Source of the DNA: JANXUC01 sp043782485
Lineage (GTDB): Bacteria > Acidobacteriota > Terriglobia > Terriglobales > Acidobacteriaceae
Assembly: GCA_043782485.1 (NCBI GenBank)
Contig: JAYWAL010000153.1
Location: 1-54,347 of the forward strand
Direction: 5' to 3'
Length of the DNA stretch: 54,347 bases
The notes under the pieces were generated by a model that had not been told where the DNA came from, made no database searches, and saw nothing but the letters and a program-made list of their open reading frames with translations. Shown piece after piece: positions 7,709 to 16,398 of this stretch. A program made the translations under genes and the position numbers. Each line of letters starts with the position of its first letter. Position 1 is the first letter of the stretch.

Positions 7709-9112
7709 TTAAATGGATTTACTGAGTTGCTTTTGCGAATTGCTGGGGGAGAACTGTGGGTAGAAAACCGTCAGCCGATATACGTTGTATCGCACTAGAG
7801 TGTCACCGGCGGCATTGATGCGCTGGTCTTGCAGGACGACAAACAAAGCTTGGGCCGCGGAAAAGTTAACCGCCTGGTAGAAACTGCCATCCGCATCCGT
7901 GACTAAGCGGAGCGAAGGCTGAGCCAGATATTCCGCTGGCATCAGACTTGCATTGGTTTGCGGAGCCAATTGCGGTCGTGCCGCCGGCGAAATCTGCCGG
8001 ACACGCGGTCTGCGCGAGGCGGGCTGTGCACGATCTGGCGAGAAGGCTACTGTCTTGACCAACGATTCTGGTGCTGAGGCGGGATGAAAGATTCTGGCCG
8101 GAACTGTCGTGTTGCTCGCCCGATCCTGGGCTTCTGAAGAGACGAATCCGATCAGCTCGGGAGCTTGGCTTGCAGAAACGAAACACGCCATCGCCGAAGC
8201 CAAGGCCAAAGCAACCGCTGGCTTCCATACTCGCGTCGCGCCTGTCCGATTTCCGTCCAGAATCTGCTGGATGCGCAACGAAGTGTGTCGCATCCCGTTG
8301 ACCGCTGCCTGCGCCAATTCCAAACTCCTGCGCCCGAAGGTCTTCTCCGCCAGCGCAACCAGGCATTCGGCGTACGCGCGCGGGCTGGACGTTGCCGCCA
8401 ACACCAAATCGTCGCAAGCCATCTCGCGCTCCAGCGCCAACCGCCCTTCCAGCCACCACACGACTGGATGAAAGAAAAACACCGCGCGCAAAATTTTCTG
8501 CGCCAGGTTCGTCCAATCGTCCCAGCGACGCAAGTGGGCTGCCTCGTGCAGCAACACGACGCGTAATTCCTCGCTCGAAAGCTCTCGCAAAGTCCACTCG
8601 GGAATCACAATCATGGGCCGGAAAAAACCGGTGGCCATCGGCACCCGCAAAATTTGCGAGCGGTAAAGGCGCACTCGCTTTCGTCCGGACTCAACTACCG
8701 CAGCGCGCAGGGTGTGCTCAAGGCAGCCCAGGTCAACCTCGGTGCAGCTGCGGCGCAGGCGGCGAATCTGCCACAAGCCCAGCGCCACTCGCGCCAGAAA
8801 CGCAATCGCGACCGTGCTCCACAAATAGAACAGGTAAACCGCTGAAGCGCTGGGGATCTGAAAAACCGTCTGCTGCGTTTCGCTGCCAGAAAACAATCGC
8901 ATTCCCGGGAAAACGCCCATCCAGGGCAAGGCAACCGTGCCCAGCAACACCACCATCCAAACCGCGAACCTCGTGCTGGAACTCTTCCGCCCCATCGCGA
9001 GCAGAAATATCCAGGCGAGCGCCGCCAACGCAAGACTCTGAAGAATGCCATTCAGCATGTGCCCGGTCACCATTTGCGCCAGATTGTCTAGATCAATGGG
9101 CTGCCCAAACAT
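7709..9112 (-). CDS. BlaR1-like M56 membrane metalloprotease, antirepressor/sensor
   Basis: A 467-residue integral-membrane zinc protease of the BlaR1/MecR1 (M56) family. When activated these cleave the BlaI-type repressor and release its promoters. Transmembrane segments are visible at about 22-42, 46-64, 90-115 and 302-322. The zinc motif is HEAAH (189-193), with a downstream Glu in LEREMACDD (about 228-235). The gene begins two bases after the blaI stop, so the two are translationally linked. The notable point is the C-terminus: where staphylococcal BlaR1 has a penicillin-binding sensor of about 250 residues, this protein has only about 145 unrecognised residues (323-467) rich in Ala, Pro and Ser. 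Sensing of beta-lactams by a covalent serine is therefore unlikely, and the signal is probably something else in the envelope. Confidence 0.88.
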   Translation of the reverse strand: MFGQPIDLDNLAQMVTGHMLNGILQSLALAALAWIFLLAMGRKSSSTRFAVWMVVLLGTVALPWMGVFPGMRLFSGSETQQTVFQIPSASAVYLFYLWSTVAIAFLARVALGLWQIRRLRRSCTEVDLGCLEHTLRAAVVESGRKRVRLYRSQILRVPMATGFFRPMIVIPEWTLRELSSEELRVVLLHEAAHLRRWDDWTNLAQKILRAVFFFHPVVWWLEGRLALEREMACDDLVLAATSSPRAYAECLVALAEKTFGRRSLELAQAAVNGMRHTSLRIQQILDGNRTGATRVWKPAVALALASAMACFVSASQAPELIGFVSSEAQDRASNTTVPARIFHPASAPESLVKTVAFSPDRAQPASRRPRVRQISPAARPQLAPQTNASLMPAEYLAQPSLRLVTDADGSFYQAVNFSAAQALFVVLQDQRINAAGDTLVRYNVYRLTVFYPQFSPSNSQKQLSKSI

Positions 9113-9114
9113 GC

Positions 9115-9492
9115 CTAAGCTCCCTCGTCCAGTAACTGCCGCAGACGCTTGAGTTCCGCCGCGTCCAGGCCGTCATCTTCAATCACGTTCAGCACCAGTT
9201 GCTCGTGCGAGTCTCCAAAAAACCGGCTGACCAGTCGGCGAACTTCTTGCCGCGACGCCTCTTTCCGTCCCACCAGGGGAGAATACACATGGGCGCGGCC
9301 ATCTTTTTCGTGCTGCAAATAACCTTTGGTTTCCAAAATGCGAATGGTCGTCAGCACGGAGTTGTAGGCCAGCGCAGGCTTGCTCGACAGGGCATCCAGA
9401 ATCTGCTGCACGGTCGCGGATTTCCTCCGCCAGAACACGTCCATCAGCCGGAGTTCCGCTTCCGTCAAAGTGGTGGATTTACTGGGCGGCAA
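9115..9492 (-). CDS. BlaI/MecI/CopY-family transcriptional repressor
   Basis: A 125-residue winged-helix repressor of the BlaI family. Residues about 8-75 form the DNA-binding domain (TLTEAELRLMDVFW, then LAYNSVLTTIRILETKGYL), and the C-terminal helices (85-125) form the dimer. The LVLNVIE segment near residue 100 matches the region where BlaR1 cuts staphylococcal BlaI after Asn, so proteolytic inactivation by the adjacent BlaR1 is plausible. The start is TTG at 9492, supported by AAAGGAG eight bases upstream; no ATG or GTG fits better. It presumably represses its own operon and the HtrA gene through the matching palindromes at 9535-9552 and 7652-7669. Confidence 0.92.
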   Translation of the reverse strand: MPPSKSTTLTEAELRLMDVFWRRKSATVQQILDALSSKPALAYNSVLTTIRILETKGYLQHEKDGRAHVYSPLVGRKEASRQEVRRLVSRFFGDSHEQLVLNVIEDDGLDAAELKRLRQLLDEGA

Positions 9493-9526
9493 TCGACAGG
9501 CTCCTTTTACAGAAACTCACGGCTGC

Positions 9527-9555
9527 ATCATAAACAACTAATTCATTAGTTGCAA
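9527..9555 (-). promoter_or_regulatory. blaI promoter with operator in the spacer
   Basis: On the minus strand TTGCAA (9555-9550) and TATGAT (9532-9527) are 17 bases apart, a good sigma70-type promoter. The spacer contains most of a perfect 18-base palindrome, CAACTAAT-TC-ATTAGTTG (9535-9552). A dimeric repressor sitting here would occlude RNA polymerase. The site is almost identical to that before the HtrA gene. Confidence 0.75.
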
Positions 9556-9722
9556 CTGCCAAACGCAACGTTGCCTGGGATGCCAAACTTTGGATGCCAG
9601 AACATTCGACACCCCAATTGACGGTCCATCAATCGAGTCGTTAGCGGCTTTGGCGCGTCCAACCAAAGCACACGCAGCCCCGTGTTAGGCTGCTAATTCG
9701 GGTCTTGATCGGAGGGGTTTGC

Positions 9723-10934
9723 GTGTTCGGCCGGGTCTTCAAAGCCTTTAGTTACCGTGATTTCCGGCTGATGTGGATTGGCGCATGCGCTTCCAGCATT
9801 GGCACCTGGATGCAAATCGTCGCGCAAGGCTGGCTCATTTACCGCATCAGCCACTCAGCGTTCCTGCTCGGACTCGACCAATTTCTTGGCGGAATCCCTA
9901 TCTTCCTTTTCTCCCTGATCGGGGGCGTGGTTGCTGACCGGGTGGAGCGCCGCCGTATCCTGTTGATTTCACAGTATGTTCAAATGGCCAGCGCGGCTAC
10001 GCTCACCATTCTGGTCGCCACCAGCCTGCTGGGCACGCATGTCTGGCCTATCCTCTGCCTATCGTTCGTCTCTGGCCTGGCACAAGCGTTTGGTGGGCCG
10101 GCCTATCAGGCGCTCATCCCCACGTTGGTCAAGAAGGAAGACATGCCCAACGCCATCGCGCTGAACTCCATACAATTCAACCTGGCTGTGATGGTCGGTC
10201 CGGCGTTGGCAGGACAGGCTTTAGCTCGCTTGGGCGAAAAGTGGTGCTTCGGCCTAAACGCGCTTTCATTCCTGGCACCCATCATTTCGCTATCCATTAT
10301 CACCACCCGCTTCCTGCCCCAAAAAACGACCGATTCCATCTTTGGCAGCTTGAAGCAGGGCATCCAGTTCGTGCGGAAGCAGCCGTCCATGGAAGCGCTG
10401 ATCGTTCTGGCGTTCTGCATGACCAGCCTAAGTGTGCCGATGCGGACTTATCTCCCCGTGTTCGTAAAGGATATTTTCAATCGCGGTCCGGAGACTTACG
10501 GTAACTTGTTGGCACTCATGGGTTTAGGCTCGATCTGCGGCTCCCTCACGGTGGCTGGCGTGGGCCACATTGGCAAGCGGGGAAGGGTCGCGCTGGGTGC
10601 GCTGGTTTGCCTGGGGGTAGCGATTTTGGGGTTTGGGTTGTCGCGCTCGCTGCACTTCAGCGGGGCCATGCTGGTGCTGTCTGGGGCCTCCATGATGGCT
10701 GCTTTTGCCATGGTTAGCTCCCTAGTGCAGCTAATCACCACCGACGACATGCGCGGACGCGTCATGAGCGTCTACAACGTCGCCTTTCGTGGCGGCATGC
10801 CTATGGGAAACCTACTTTCGGGGTGGCTGGTGCCAGTGCTGACCGTCCCGATTGTGCTGGGGATCAACGGTACGTTGTTGATTATAGTGGCTTTATACTT
10901 CTTGGTGGTGCAGCGCAAGGTGGCTGCGCTATAG
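9723..10934 (+). CDS. MFS transporter, EntS/MFS_3-type exporter
   Basis: A 403-residue major-facilitator protein with about 12 predicted membrane helices. The N-terminal FKAFSYRDFRLMWIG and the loop GGVVADRVERRR between helices 2 and 3 are typical of the MFS_3 group (enterobactin exporter EntS and related drug or metabolite exporters). I place the start at GTG 9723, five bases after GGAGGGG; a TTG at 9705 lies upstream of that ribosome site and is less likely. It converges on fucU with only 24 bases between stops and stands alone, so context gives no substrate. Export of a small molecule driven by the proton gradient is the family expectation. Confidence 0.85.
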   Translation: MFGRVFKAFSYRDFRLMWIGACASSIGTWMQIVAQGWLIYRISHSAFLLGLDQFLGGIPIFLFSLIGGVVADRVERRRILLISQYVQMASAATLTILVATSLLGTHVWPILCLSFVSGLAQAFGGPAYQALIPTLVKKEDMPNAIALNSIQFNLAVMVGPALAGQALARLGEKWCFGLNALSFLAPIISLSIITTRFLPQKTTDSIFGSLKQGIQFVRKQPSMEALIVLAFCMTSLSVPMRTYLPVFVKDIFNRGPETYGNLLALMGLGSICGSLTVAGVGHIGKRGRVALGALVCLGVAILGFGLSRSLHFSGAMLVLSGASMMAAFAMVSSLVQLITTDDMRGRVMSVYNVAFRGGMPMGNLLSGWLVPVLTVPIVLGINGTLLIIVALYFLVVQRKVAAL

Positions 10935-10958
10935 CGCGAAGCAACGATGCCCGGTGAG

Positions 10959-11348
10959 TCAGGCCGACTCCAGGATTAAATTGGCGTATTGGGTGGTATC
11001 CCCGGTCCGGATGAGGCCGATGGCGTTCGGCACTCGCTTTTTGAAGATCACGTGGGGCTCCCAGGTGATGGGAATGCCATCCAATCCCGCCGAAAAGTCG
11101 CGTCGCGTGCTGGCGTCGTTGACCGACTGAAACTCCTCAGCCATAAAAGCCGCCCCAAACCGGGCGTGGCCGCGAAGGGCCGCCAATACCTCTAAAACCC
11201 GGGGGATTCCGTCGACCAGAGAAATATCGATCGTTTCGATCACTGGCCAAAACGGAAAGCCGCGGTCGGCAATCACCAGCGTATTGGTGTGCCGCACGCG
11301 GCTGACTAGCGAATTGATGGCGGGATTGAGAATGCCGCGTTCAAGCAT
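10959..11348 (-). CDS. fucU: RbsD/FucU-family sugar mutarotase
   Basis: A 129-residue protein of the RbsD/FucU family, which speeds interconversion of sugar anomers. The opening LERGILNPAINSLVSRVRHTN and VIADRGFPFWP match the family, including the conserved His in the RHTN turn. It lies 12 bases behind fucP and has GGAGGATC six bases before its ATG. In that context an L-fucose (or L-galactose) mutarotase is more likely than a D-ribose pyranase. Cytosolic, about the family's usual length. It is the last gene of the seven-gene operon that begins at 17168. Confidence 0.82.
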   Translation of the reverse strand: MLERGILNPAINSLVSRVRHTNTLVIADRGFPFWPVIETIDISLVDGIPRVLEVLAALRGHARFGAAFMAEEFQSVNDASTRRDFSAGLDGIPITWEPHVIFKKRVPNAIGLIRTGDTTQYANLILESA

Positions 11349-11360
11349 GAAGATCCTCCG

Positions 11361-12662
11361 CTAGGCTACCAGCGCGCGCTGTTTGGACCCAACAAACGAG
11401 TAGAAAGCCACTACGACGTACGCCCCAAGCGGGATCAAGTATGCCAGAGCAATGCTGCCGGTGCGCACCGAGATCAGACCCATGAGCGGCGTCATGACCG
11501 CTCCGCCGACAATCGCCATCACGATCAGCGAACCGCCGATTTTTGTGTTTGGACCCAAGCCTTTGAGTCCCAAGGCGAAAATCGTGGGAAACATCACCGA
11601 CATGAAGAAGCTGGTGAGGAAAACCGCCCACAGGCCGATCCAGCCTGGGGCCAGAACACCAATCGCCACCAGCACAATGTTGGCGACGCTATAAGCTCCC
11701 ATCAGCTTATTCGGGGCAACAAAACGCATGAGGTAGGCGGAGGCAAATCTGCCGATTCCGAACGCCGCCAGCGTCCCCGTTAGGAAGTAGCCCGCAACTT
11801 TTTCCGGCTGGTGGACCGAATCCTGAACGTATTGAATAAAGTAGCTCCACGTTCCCACCTGAGCACCAACATAGAAAAACTGCGCCACCACGGCCAGCAA
11901 GAAATGGGGATAGCGAAGGAGGTCCCGGAAATGGCCATGATCGCCCTGGCTGTCTTCATGCTCGCTTTGGATGGCGGGAAACTTGGTACGCAAAATGACG
12001 AGCGCCCATAGGATGGCAATCGCGCCAATGACCAGGTACGGCTTGACGACGCGCAGTGTTTCCGATTGCAAATACGCCTCATACGCATGATGCAACTTGA
12101 GGTCAGCAACTTGTTCCGCGGACAGCTCCACTCCGGAAAAAATAAATATCGTACCCACCAGCGCTCCGGTAATGGCACCCAGCGGGTTAAAGGCTTGCGA
12201 AAAGTTCAGCCTCCGCTCCGAACTCTCCGGATCGCCCAGTTGAGCGATAAACGGATTCGATGCCGTTTCCAGAAACGACAGACCGCTGGCGATCACGAAC
12301 AAAGCGAAGAGAAAGAATTCATACCGACCCACAATGGCGGCGGGCCAAAACAGAAACGTACCAATGCCGAACAAGAACAATCCAGTGACGAATCCAGCTT
12401 TGTAGCCCACCTTCCGCATGAGGAGCGCCGCGGGCATGGCCAGAAGAAAATAGCCCATGTAAAAAGCCGACTGCACGAGCCCCGCCTGGAATCGCGTAAT
12501 GGCAAACGACTTCATGAACTGACGAATCAACACATCATTCAGATTGTTGGGAATTCCCCACAGGAAAAACAGCGCGGTGACCAGAACAAAAGGAACGAGC
12601 TGCCCGGTGGGAAACAGACCGTGACTGGAGCCTTTCTGCGGAACCGACGGTGAACCTGCCAT
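11361..12662 (-). CDS. fucP: L-fucose:H+ symporter-type permease (FHS family MFS)
   Basis: A 433-residue MFS permease of the fucose-galactose-glucose:H+ symporter family. The helix-1 segment WGIPNNLNDVLIRQF parallels E. coli FucP and places a membrane Asp at position 43, equivalent to proton-relay Asp46. LETASNPFIAQLG carries the Glu equivalent to Glu135 of E. coli. About 12 helices are predicted. The ATG at 12662 follows AAGGAAA. The family also contains glucose and galactose carriers, but neighbours for fuconolactone hydrolysis, FucU and a GH95 fucosidase favour L-fucose or its 6-hydroxy analogue L-galactose. It is 30 bases after the Zn-dehydrogenase gene and 12 before fucU. Confidence 0.87.
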   Translation of the reverse strand: MAGSPSVPQKGSSHGLFPTGQLVPFVLVTALFFLWGIPNNLNDVLIRQFMKSFAITRFQAGLVQSAFYMGYFLLAMPAALLMRKVGYKAGFVTGLFLFGIGTFLFWPAAIVGRYEFFLFALFVIASGLSFLETASNPFIAQLGDPESSERRLNFSQAFNPLGAITGALVGTIFIFSGVELSAEQVADLKLHHAYEAYLQSETLRVVKPYLVIGAIAILWALVILRTKFPAIQSEHEDSQGDHGHFRDLLRYPHFLLAVVAQFFYVGAQVGTWSYFIQYVQDSVHQPEKVAGYFLTGTLAAFGIGRFASAYLMRFVAPNKLMGAYSVANIVLVAIGVLAPGWIGLWAVFLTSFFMSVMFPTIFALGLKGLGPNTKIGGSLIVMAIVGGAVMTPLMGLISVRTGSIALAYLIPLGAYVVVAFYSFVGSKQRALVA

Positions 12663-12692
12663 TCTGGGTTTCCTTCTCGAACAGATTTTGCT

Positions 12693-13709
12693 TCAGCTCA
12701 CGCGAATCATAATCTTGCTGTAACTGGCCGGATTCTCGCTCCACGCCTGAAGCGCTTTGGGCGCATCCTCCATGGGCACAACCGCGCTGACGGCCTCTTC
12801 CACCGGAAACAGGCCGCCCTCCAACATGCGAATCACTTTATGAAAGTCTTCCGGCGTTGCGTTTCTAGAACCAACAATATCCAATTCCTTCTGCACAAAA
12901 AGCCGCGTTTCATAGGCCACCGGTTCTTTGGCGTAGCCAATGTAAACCACGCGACCCGTAAAGGCGACCTCTTCCACGGCGGCGCGAAACGTTTGCGGCA
13001 AGCCAATCGCTTCGATCACTACATCGGGACCGCGGGCATCCGTAAGCTCTGCCAAGCGCTCGTGCAGGGACTCCGTGCAAGTGTTGATGGTGTATCCAGC
13101 ACCTGCCTTGCTGGCCAGGTGCAGCTTCTGTTCGTCGACATCAATAGCAATCGTCTTGGCCCCAGCGAAATGAGAAGCGGCAATCGCACCCAAGCCAACT
13201 CCGCCACAGCCAAAGATCGCGACGACGTCTTCGGGCATTACTCTTCCGCGACTGACGGCATGAAATCCCACCGTCAACGGCTCCACCAGGCAGAGTTCCT
13301 GGATGGAGAGCTTGGCGGGATAAAGTTTTTCCGGCGGCATCACGATATATTCCGTCAGAGCACCGTCCCGCTGCACGCCCAGCGTTTCGTTGAACTGGCA
13401 GGCATTCGAGCGATTCCGTCGGCACGACGAGCATTTTCCACAACTGGTATACGGCGACATGGTCACGTTGATTCCAGCGGCCAACGCCGGGTCGTCCTTG
13501 CTGCCCTGCACAATGGTCGCCGCTACTTCGTGGCCGGGGATACGCGGAAACGTCACCATCGGGTTCTTGCCACGGAACGAATTCAAATCACTTCCGCAAA
13601 GCCCCACCATCCGTACTTGCAGCAACAGATGCCCTGCCTGCGGGCGCGGTTCCACCACCGACGCCAGAACCGCTTCTCCGGGCTGCTTCAGCATCACCGC
13701 TTTGATCAT
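12693..13709 (-). CDS. zinc-dependent medium-chain sugar-acid/polyol dehydrogenase
   Basis: A 338-residue medium-chain Zn-dehydrogenase. The catalytic zinc ligands are the Cys of GLCGSD and the His of PGHE. The structural zinc site is the four-Cys run CGKCSSC...C at about 88-102. The Rossmann motif is GCGGVGLGA. It resembles L-galactonate-5-dehydrogenase (LgoD/YjjN), L-threonine and sorbitol dehydrogenase subgroups. Start chosen at ATG 13709 (IKAVMLK); an in-frame ATG nine codons upstream adds an unconserved tail. In a fucose/L-galactose operon it could oxidise L-fuconate or L-galactonate, or a 2-keto-3-deoxy intermediate, but the sequence does not decide. It is 30 bases behind the lactonase gene. 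Confidence 0.82.
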   Translation of the reverse strand: MIKAVMLKQPGEAVLASVVEPRPQAGHLLLQVRMVGLCGSDLNSFRGKNPMVTFPRIPGHEVAATIVQGSKDDPALAAGINVTMSPYTSCGKCSSCRRNRSNACQFNETLGVQRDGALTEYIVMPPEKLYPAKLSIQELCLVEPLTVGFHAVSRGRVMPEDVVAIFGCGGVGLGAIAASHFAGAKTIAIDVDEQKLHLASKAGAGYTINTCTESLHERLAELTDARGPDVVIEAIGLPQTFRAAVEEVAFTGRVVYIGYAKEPVAYETRLFVQKELDIVGSRNATPEDFHKVIRMLEGGLFPVEEAVSAVVPMEDAPKALQAWSENPASYSKIMIRVS

Positions 13710-13739
13710 TTCCCGTCTCGCCCCGCAACTCGGCAATGC

Positions 13740-14630
13740 CTAGTCATGCAATCCATAAGCCTCAATCGCTGTGCCCCCAAAAATACGCTCCCGCTCGACC
13801 GCCGAGAGCTTAGCTACAAAGTGTTCCACGGTCGTAAACCATTTTCCGTAGGCCGTTGCCACCAGGCAGACCGGCCAGTCGGAGCCAGCCATCATTCGAC
13901 GTGGTCCAAAAGCGGCGAGCGCTACTTCCACATAAACTCGCAGGCTATTTTCCGTCCACGTAGCCCAATCCGCCTCGGTCACCAACCCGGAAAGCTTGCA
14001 GTAGACATTTTCGCGCCGCGCCAGCTCGGAAAGGTTGTTGCGCCAAGGTTCAGTCACGCCTTCGCGAATTCGCGGCTTGGCCATATGGTCGAGCACAAAC
14101 ACCTGATTGGGATGCCGATCCACGAACTCGAGCGCCGCGGGAAGCTGCCGCTCAAAAATTAGAATGTCGTACACTAGGCCCGTGCCCTTCAGGGCGGCGA
14201 TTCCTCGATTGAAATCCGGACGATTGATAAAGTTTGCATCCGCTTCATCCTGAATGACGTGCCGCAAACCCTTCAACTTCTTATTCCCACGCAAGCGTTC
14301 CAATTCAGCCGGGAATGACGAGCTGGCAATCGGTGCCCAGCCGACCACTGCCCGCAAAAACGAAGATGCCTCCGCAAGCGAGAGTAGCCAGTCCGTCTCT
14401 TCCAACGTTTGGCGCGCCTGCACCGTCACCGCGCCAGCAATTCCCATCGCTTTGAGTTCTTTTTCCAGATCAGCGGGAAGAAAATCCCTGCGCAACGCAC
14501 GCATGGAATCGTCGATCCATCCATACTCCCTGGGCGTGTAGCGCCACAGGTGATGATGCGCGTCAATTTTATCCACGCGCTTCTCTGTGCGCTTGGGTTC
14601 CTGAACGTCGTTGGAGGTGAGTGTCGTCAT
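13740..14630 (-). CDS. amidohydrolase, L-fuconolactonase-like
   Basis: A 296-residue member of the amidohydrolase_2 superfamily. The N-terminal DAHHHLWRY gives the first metal-site His pair; HVIQDE and LDHMAKP give further conserved residues, and GSDWPVC near the end carries the catalytic Asp. This subgroup opens sugar lactones such as L-fucono-1,4-lactone and L-rhamnono- or L-galactonolactone. The longer upstream frame has no family similarity, so I start at ATG 14630, five bases after the aldolase stop codon. The tight spacing and the FucP/FucU neighbours support a place directly after a sugar 1-dehydrogenase (probably the SDR at 16395-17168). Confidence 0.84.
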   Translation of the reverse strand: MTTLTSNDVQEPKRTEKRVDKIDAHHHLWRYTPREYGWIDDSMRALRRDFLPADLEKELKAMGIAGAVTVQARQTLEETDWLLSLAEASSFLRAVVGWAPIASSSFPAELERLRGNKKLKGLRHVIQDEADANFINRPDFNRGIAALKGTGLVYDILIFERQLPAALEFVDRHPNQVFVLDHMAKPRIREGVTEPWRNNLSELARRENVYCKLSGLVTEADWATWTENSLRVYVEVALAAFGPRRMMAGSDWPVCLVATAYGKWFTTVEHFVAKLSAVERERIFGGTAIEAYGLHD

Positions 14631-14634
14631 GCTC

Positions 14635-15291
14635 TCACGCCCGTCGCATCCGACTGGCTCGCACGATCTCGAGATATTTTTCCGCGTTCCTGGTGATGAC
14701 TTCTGGTTCGCCACGCGCCAGCGCTGCACTGTCCACCAGGTCTCCACCAACGCCGAGGGCGAATGCCCCGGCCGACAGAAATTCAGCTGCCGTGGCCAAA
14801 GAGACGCCTCCCGTGGGAATCAGTTCGATCTGCGGAAACGGTGCCTTCAGCGCTTGCAGATACTTGGTTCCTCCCACGGCGCTGCACGGAAATACCTTGA
14901 CCACGTCCGCGCCCGCCTGCCATGCGGTCACAATTTCGGTTGGCGTTAAGGCCCCGGGTATCACCACTAGGCCCTCGCGCTGGCAGAATTCAATGGTCTT
15001 CAAATTCAGGCACGGACTTACGATGAACCGCGCGCCCGCTAACATGCAGGCTTGCGCCGTCTCCGGATCCAGCACCGTGCCAGCTCCAACGAGGATTCTA
15101 TCTCCGGAGTGCGCGACAATTTGCCGAATCACCTCAACGGCACCCGGCACGGTCATCGTCACTTCCAGCACGGTTACACCACCGGCGGCGATGGCATCCG
15201 CCAGCTGAATCGCTTCCGCCGCTGACTTTGCCCGCAACACCGGAACCAAACCAACCTCGCGAATCTTTTGTAGCACTCGTTGTTTGTCCAT
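14635..15291 (-). CDS. KDPG/KHG-type 2-keto-3-deoxy-acid aldolase
   Basis: A 218-residue class I aldolase of the Eda family. The Schiff-base Lys is in ADVVKVFP, the general-base Glu in VTVLEVTMT, and the phosphate/carboxylate loops are GAGTVL and IPTGGV. Full length. The family cleaves 2-keto-3-deoxy-6-phosphogluconate, or the galactonate epimer, to pyruvate and glyceraldehyde-3-phosphate. It sits nine bases behind a KDG-kinase-like gene, an ordinary kinase-aldolase pair. If the pathway substrate were L-fucose only, the intermediate would lack a 6-OH and this enzyme would have to release lactaldehyde instead. An L-galactose route would suit the pair better (see findings). Confidence 0.88.
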   Translation of the reverse strand: MDKQRVLQKIREVGLVPVLRAKSAAEAIQLADAIAAGGVTVLEVTMTVPGAVEVIRQIVAHSGDRILVGAGTVLDPETAQACMLAGARFIVSPCLNLKTIEFCQREGLVVIPGALTPTEIVTAWQAGADVVKVFPCSAVGGTKYLQALKAPFPQIELIPTGGVSLATAAEFLSAGAFALGVGGDLVDSAALARGEPEVITRNAEKYLEIVRASRMRRA

Positions 15292-15300
15292 GGAAGACGG

Positions 15301-16398
15301 CTAGCGCTGTACGCGCGCCGTGCCTCCTTGCATCACTCGTTCCACTTCCGCAAGCGTTGCCATGGTGGCATCGCCCGGGGTGGTCATGGCCAGTGCTCCG
15401 TGGGCGCAACCGCAATTCACGGCCCACTGCGCACCCTTGCCCGCAAGGAACCCATAAATCAGGCCGGAGGCAAAGGAGTCACCGCCGCCCACGCGATCCA
15501 GGATTTCCAAATCCGGCATAGGCGCGGCCTCGTAGAACAAGCCGTCGCTATAGCACACCGCGCCCCAGTCGTTCCGGGTGGCGGTTTTGGCATGGCGCAG
15601 GGTGGTTCCCACAATTTTCAGATTCGTATACTTCGCGGTAACCTTCTCAATCATGCGCCGGAAGCTGGCTGTTTCAAGCTTGGCTAGGTGCTCATCCGCG
15701 CCCTCGACCGGAAAACCCAAAGCCGCCGTGAAGTCTTCTTCATTTCCCAGCATCACATCCACCAGCGGGGCCAACTCGCAGTTCACTTCCACGGCCCGCT
15801 GCTTACCACCAATGGACTTCCAGAGGGATGCCCGGTAGTTAAGGTCATAGGAGACGATGACACCGTGGCGATGAGCTGCTTCCATAGCCTGACGCGCCAC
15901 CAGGGGAGTGCTTTCGGACAAAGCGCAAAAGATGCCGCCCGTGTGGAACCAACGTGACCCTTCCTTTCCGAAGATCGCGTCCCAATCCACCTGTCCCGGT
16001 AGCAATTGTGAAACAGCGGTGTGCCCCCGGTCAGAACAACCCAGCGCCGCGCGCGCGCCGAACCCCCGCTCGGTAAAGTTCAATCCGTTGCGCGCGACTC
16101 GGCCAACCCCATCATCGCCAACCCACCGCAGATGCGACGAATCCACGCCGCCCTGGAGCATCAAGTCCTCCACGAGCCGCCCAACCGGATTGTCGACCAA
16201 CGCGGTAACCACGGAGGTCCGCAGCCCAAAACACCGGCGCAAACCGCGCGCCACATTGTATTCTCCGCCGCCTTCCCAAACCTGGAACGTTCGTGTGGTG
16301 GCAATTCGACCCTCGCCGGGGTCCAGCCGAAGCATAACTTCGCCCAAGCTCACCAAATCCCACTGGCACTCTTGCTTCGGACGCAGTTCCAAACTCAC
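15301..16398 (-). CDS. PfkB-family sugar kinase, 2-keto-3-deoxygluconate kinase-like
   Basis: A 365-residue ribokinase/PfkB-family kinase. The N-terminal LGEVMLRLDPGEGRI and EGGGEYNVARGL are characteristic of the KDG-kinase group, and the C-terminal DRVGGGDSFASGL is the PfkB signature with the catalytic Asp. It is longer than typical KdgK (about 310) because of inserts near 190-260. The start is GTG at 16398, overlapping the stop of the upstream SDR as GTGA, so translation is coupled. Paired with the Eda-type aldolase it would phosphorylate a 2-keto-3-deoxy sugar acid at O6. A different substrate is possible. Confidence 0.82.
   Translation of the reverse strand: MSLELRPKQECQWDLVSLGEVMLRLDPGEGRIATTRTFQVWEGGGEYNVARGLRRCFGLRTSVVTALVDNPVGRLVEDLMLQGGVDSSHLRWVGDDGVGRVARNGLNFTERGFGARAALGCSDRGHTAVSQLLPGQVDWDAIFGKEGSRWFHTGGIFCALSESTPLVARQAMEAAHRHGVIVSYDLNYRASLWKSIGGKQRAVEVNCELAPLVDVMLGNEEDFTAALGFPVEGADEHLAKLETASFRRMIEKVTAKYTNLKIVGTTLRHAKTATRNDWGAVCYSDGLFYEAAPMPDLEILDRVGGGDSFASGLIYGFLAGKGAQWAVNCGCAHGALAMTTPGDATMATLAEVERVMQGGTARVQR

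Noticed and set aside
12840..14162. 440-codon open frame opposite the Zn-dehydrogenase and lactonase genes
   Set aside because: Both minus-strand genes have complete motifs and operon spacing; the opposite frame has no recognisable content.
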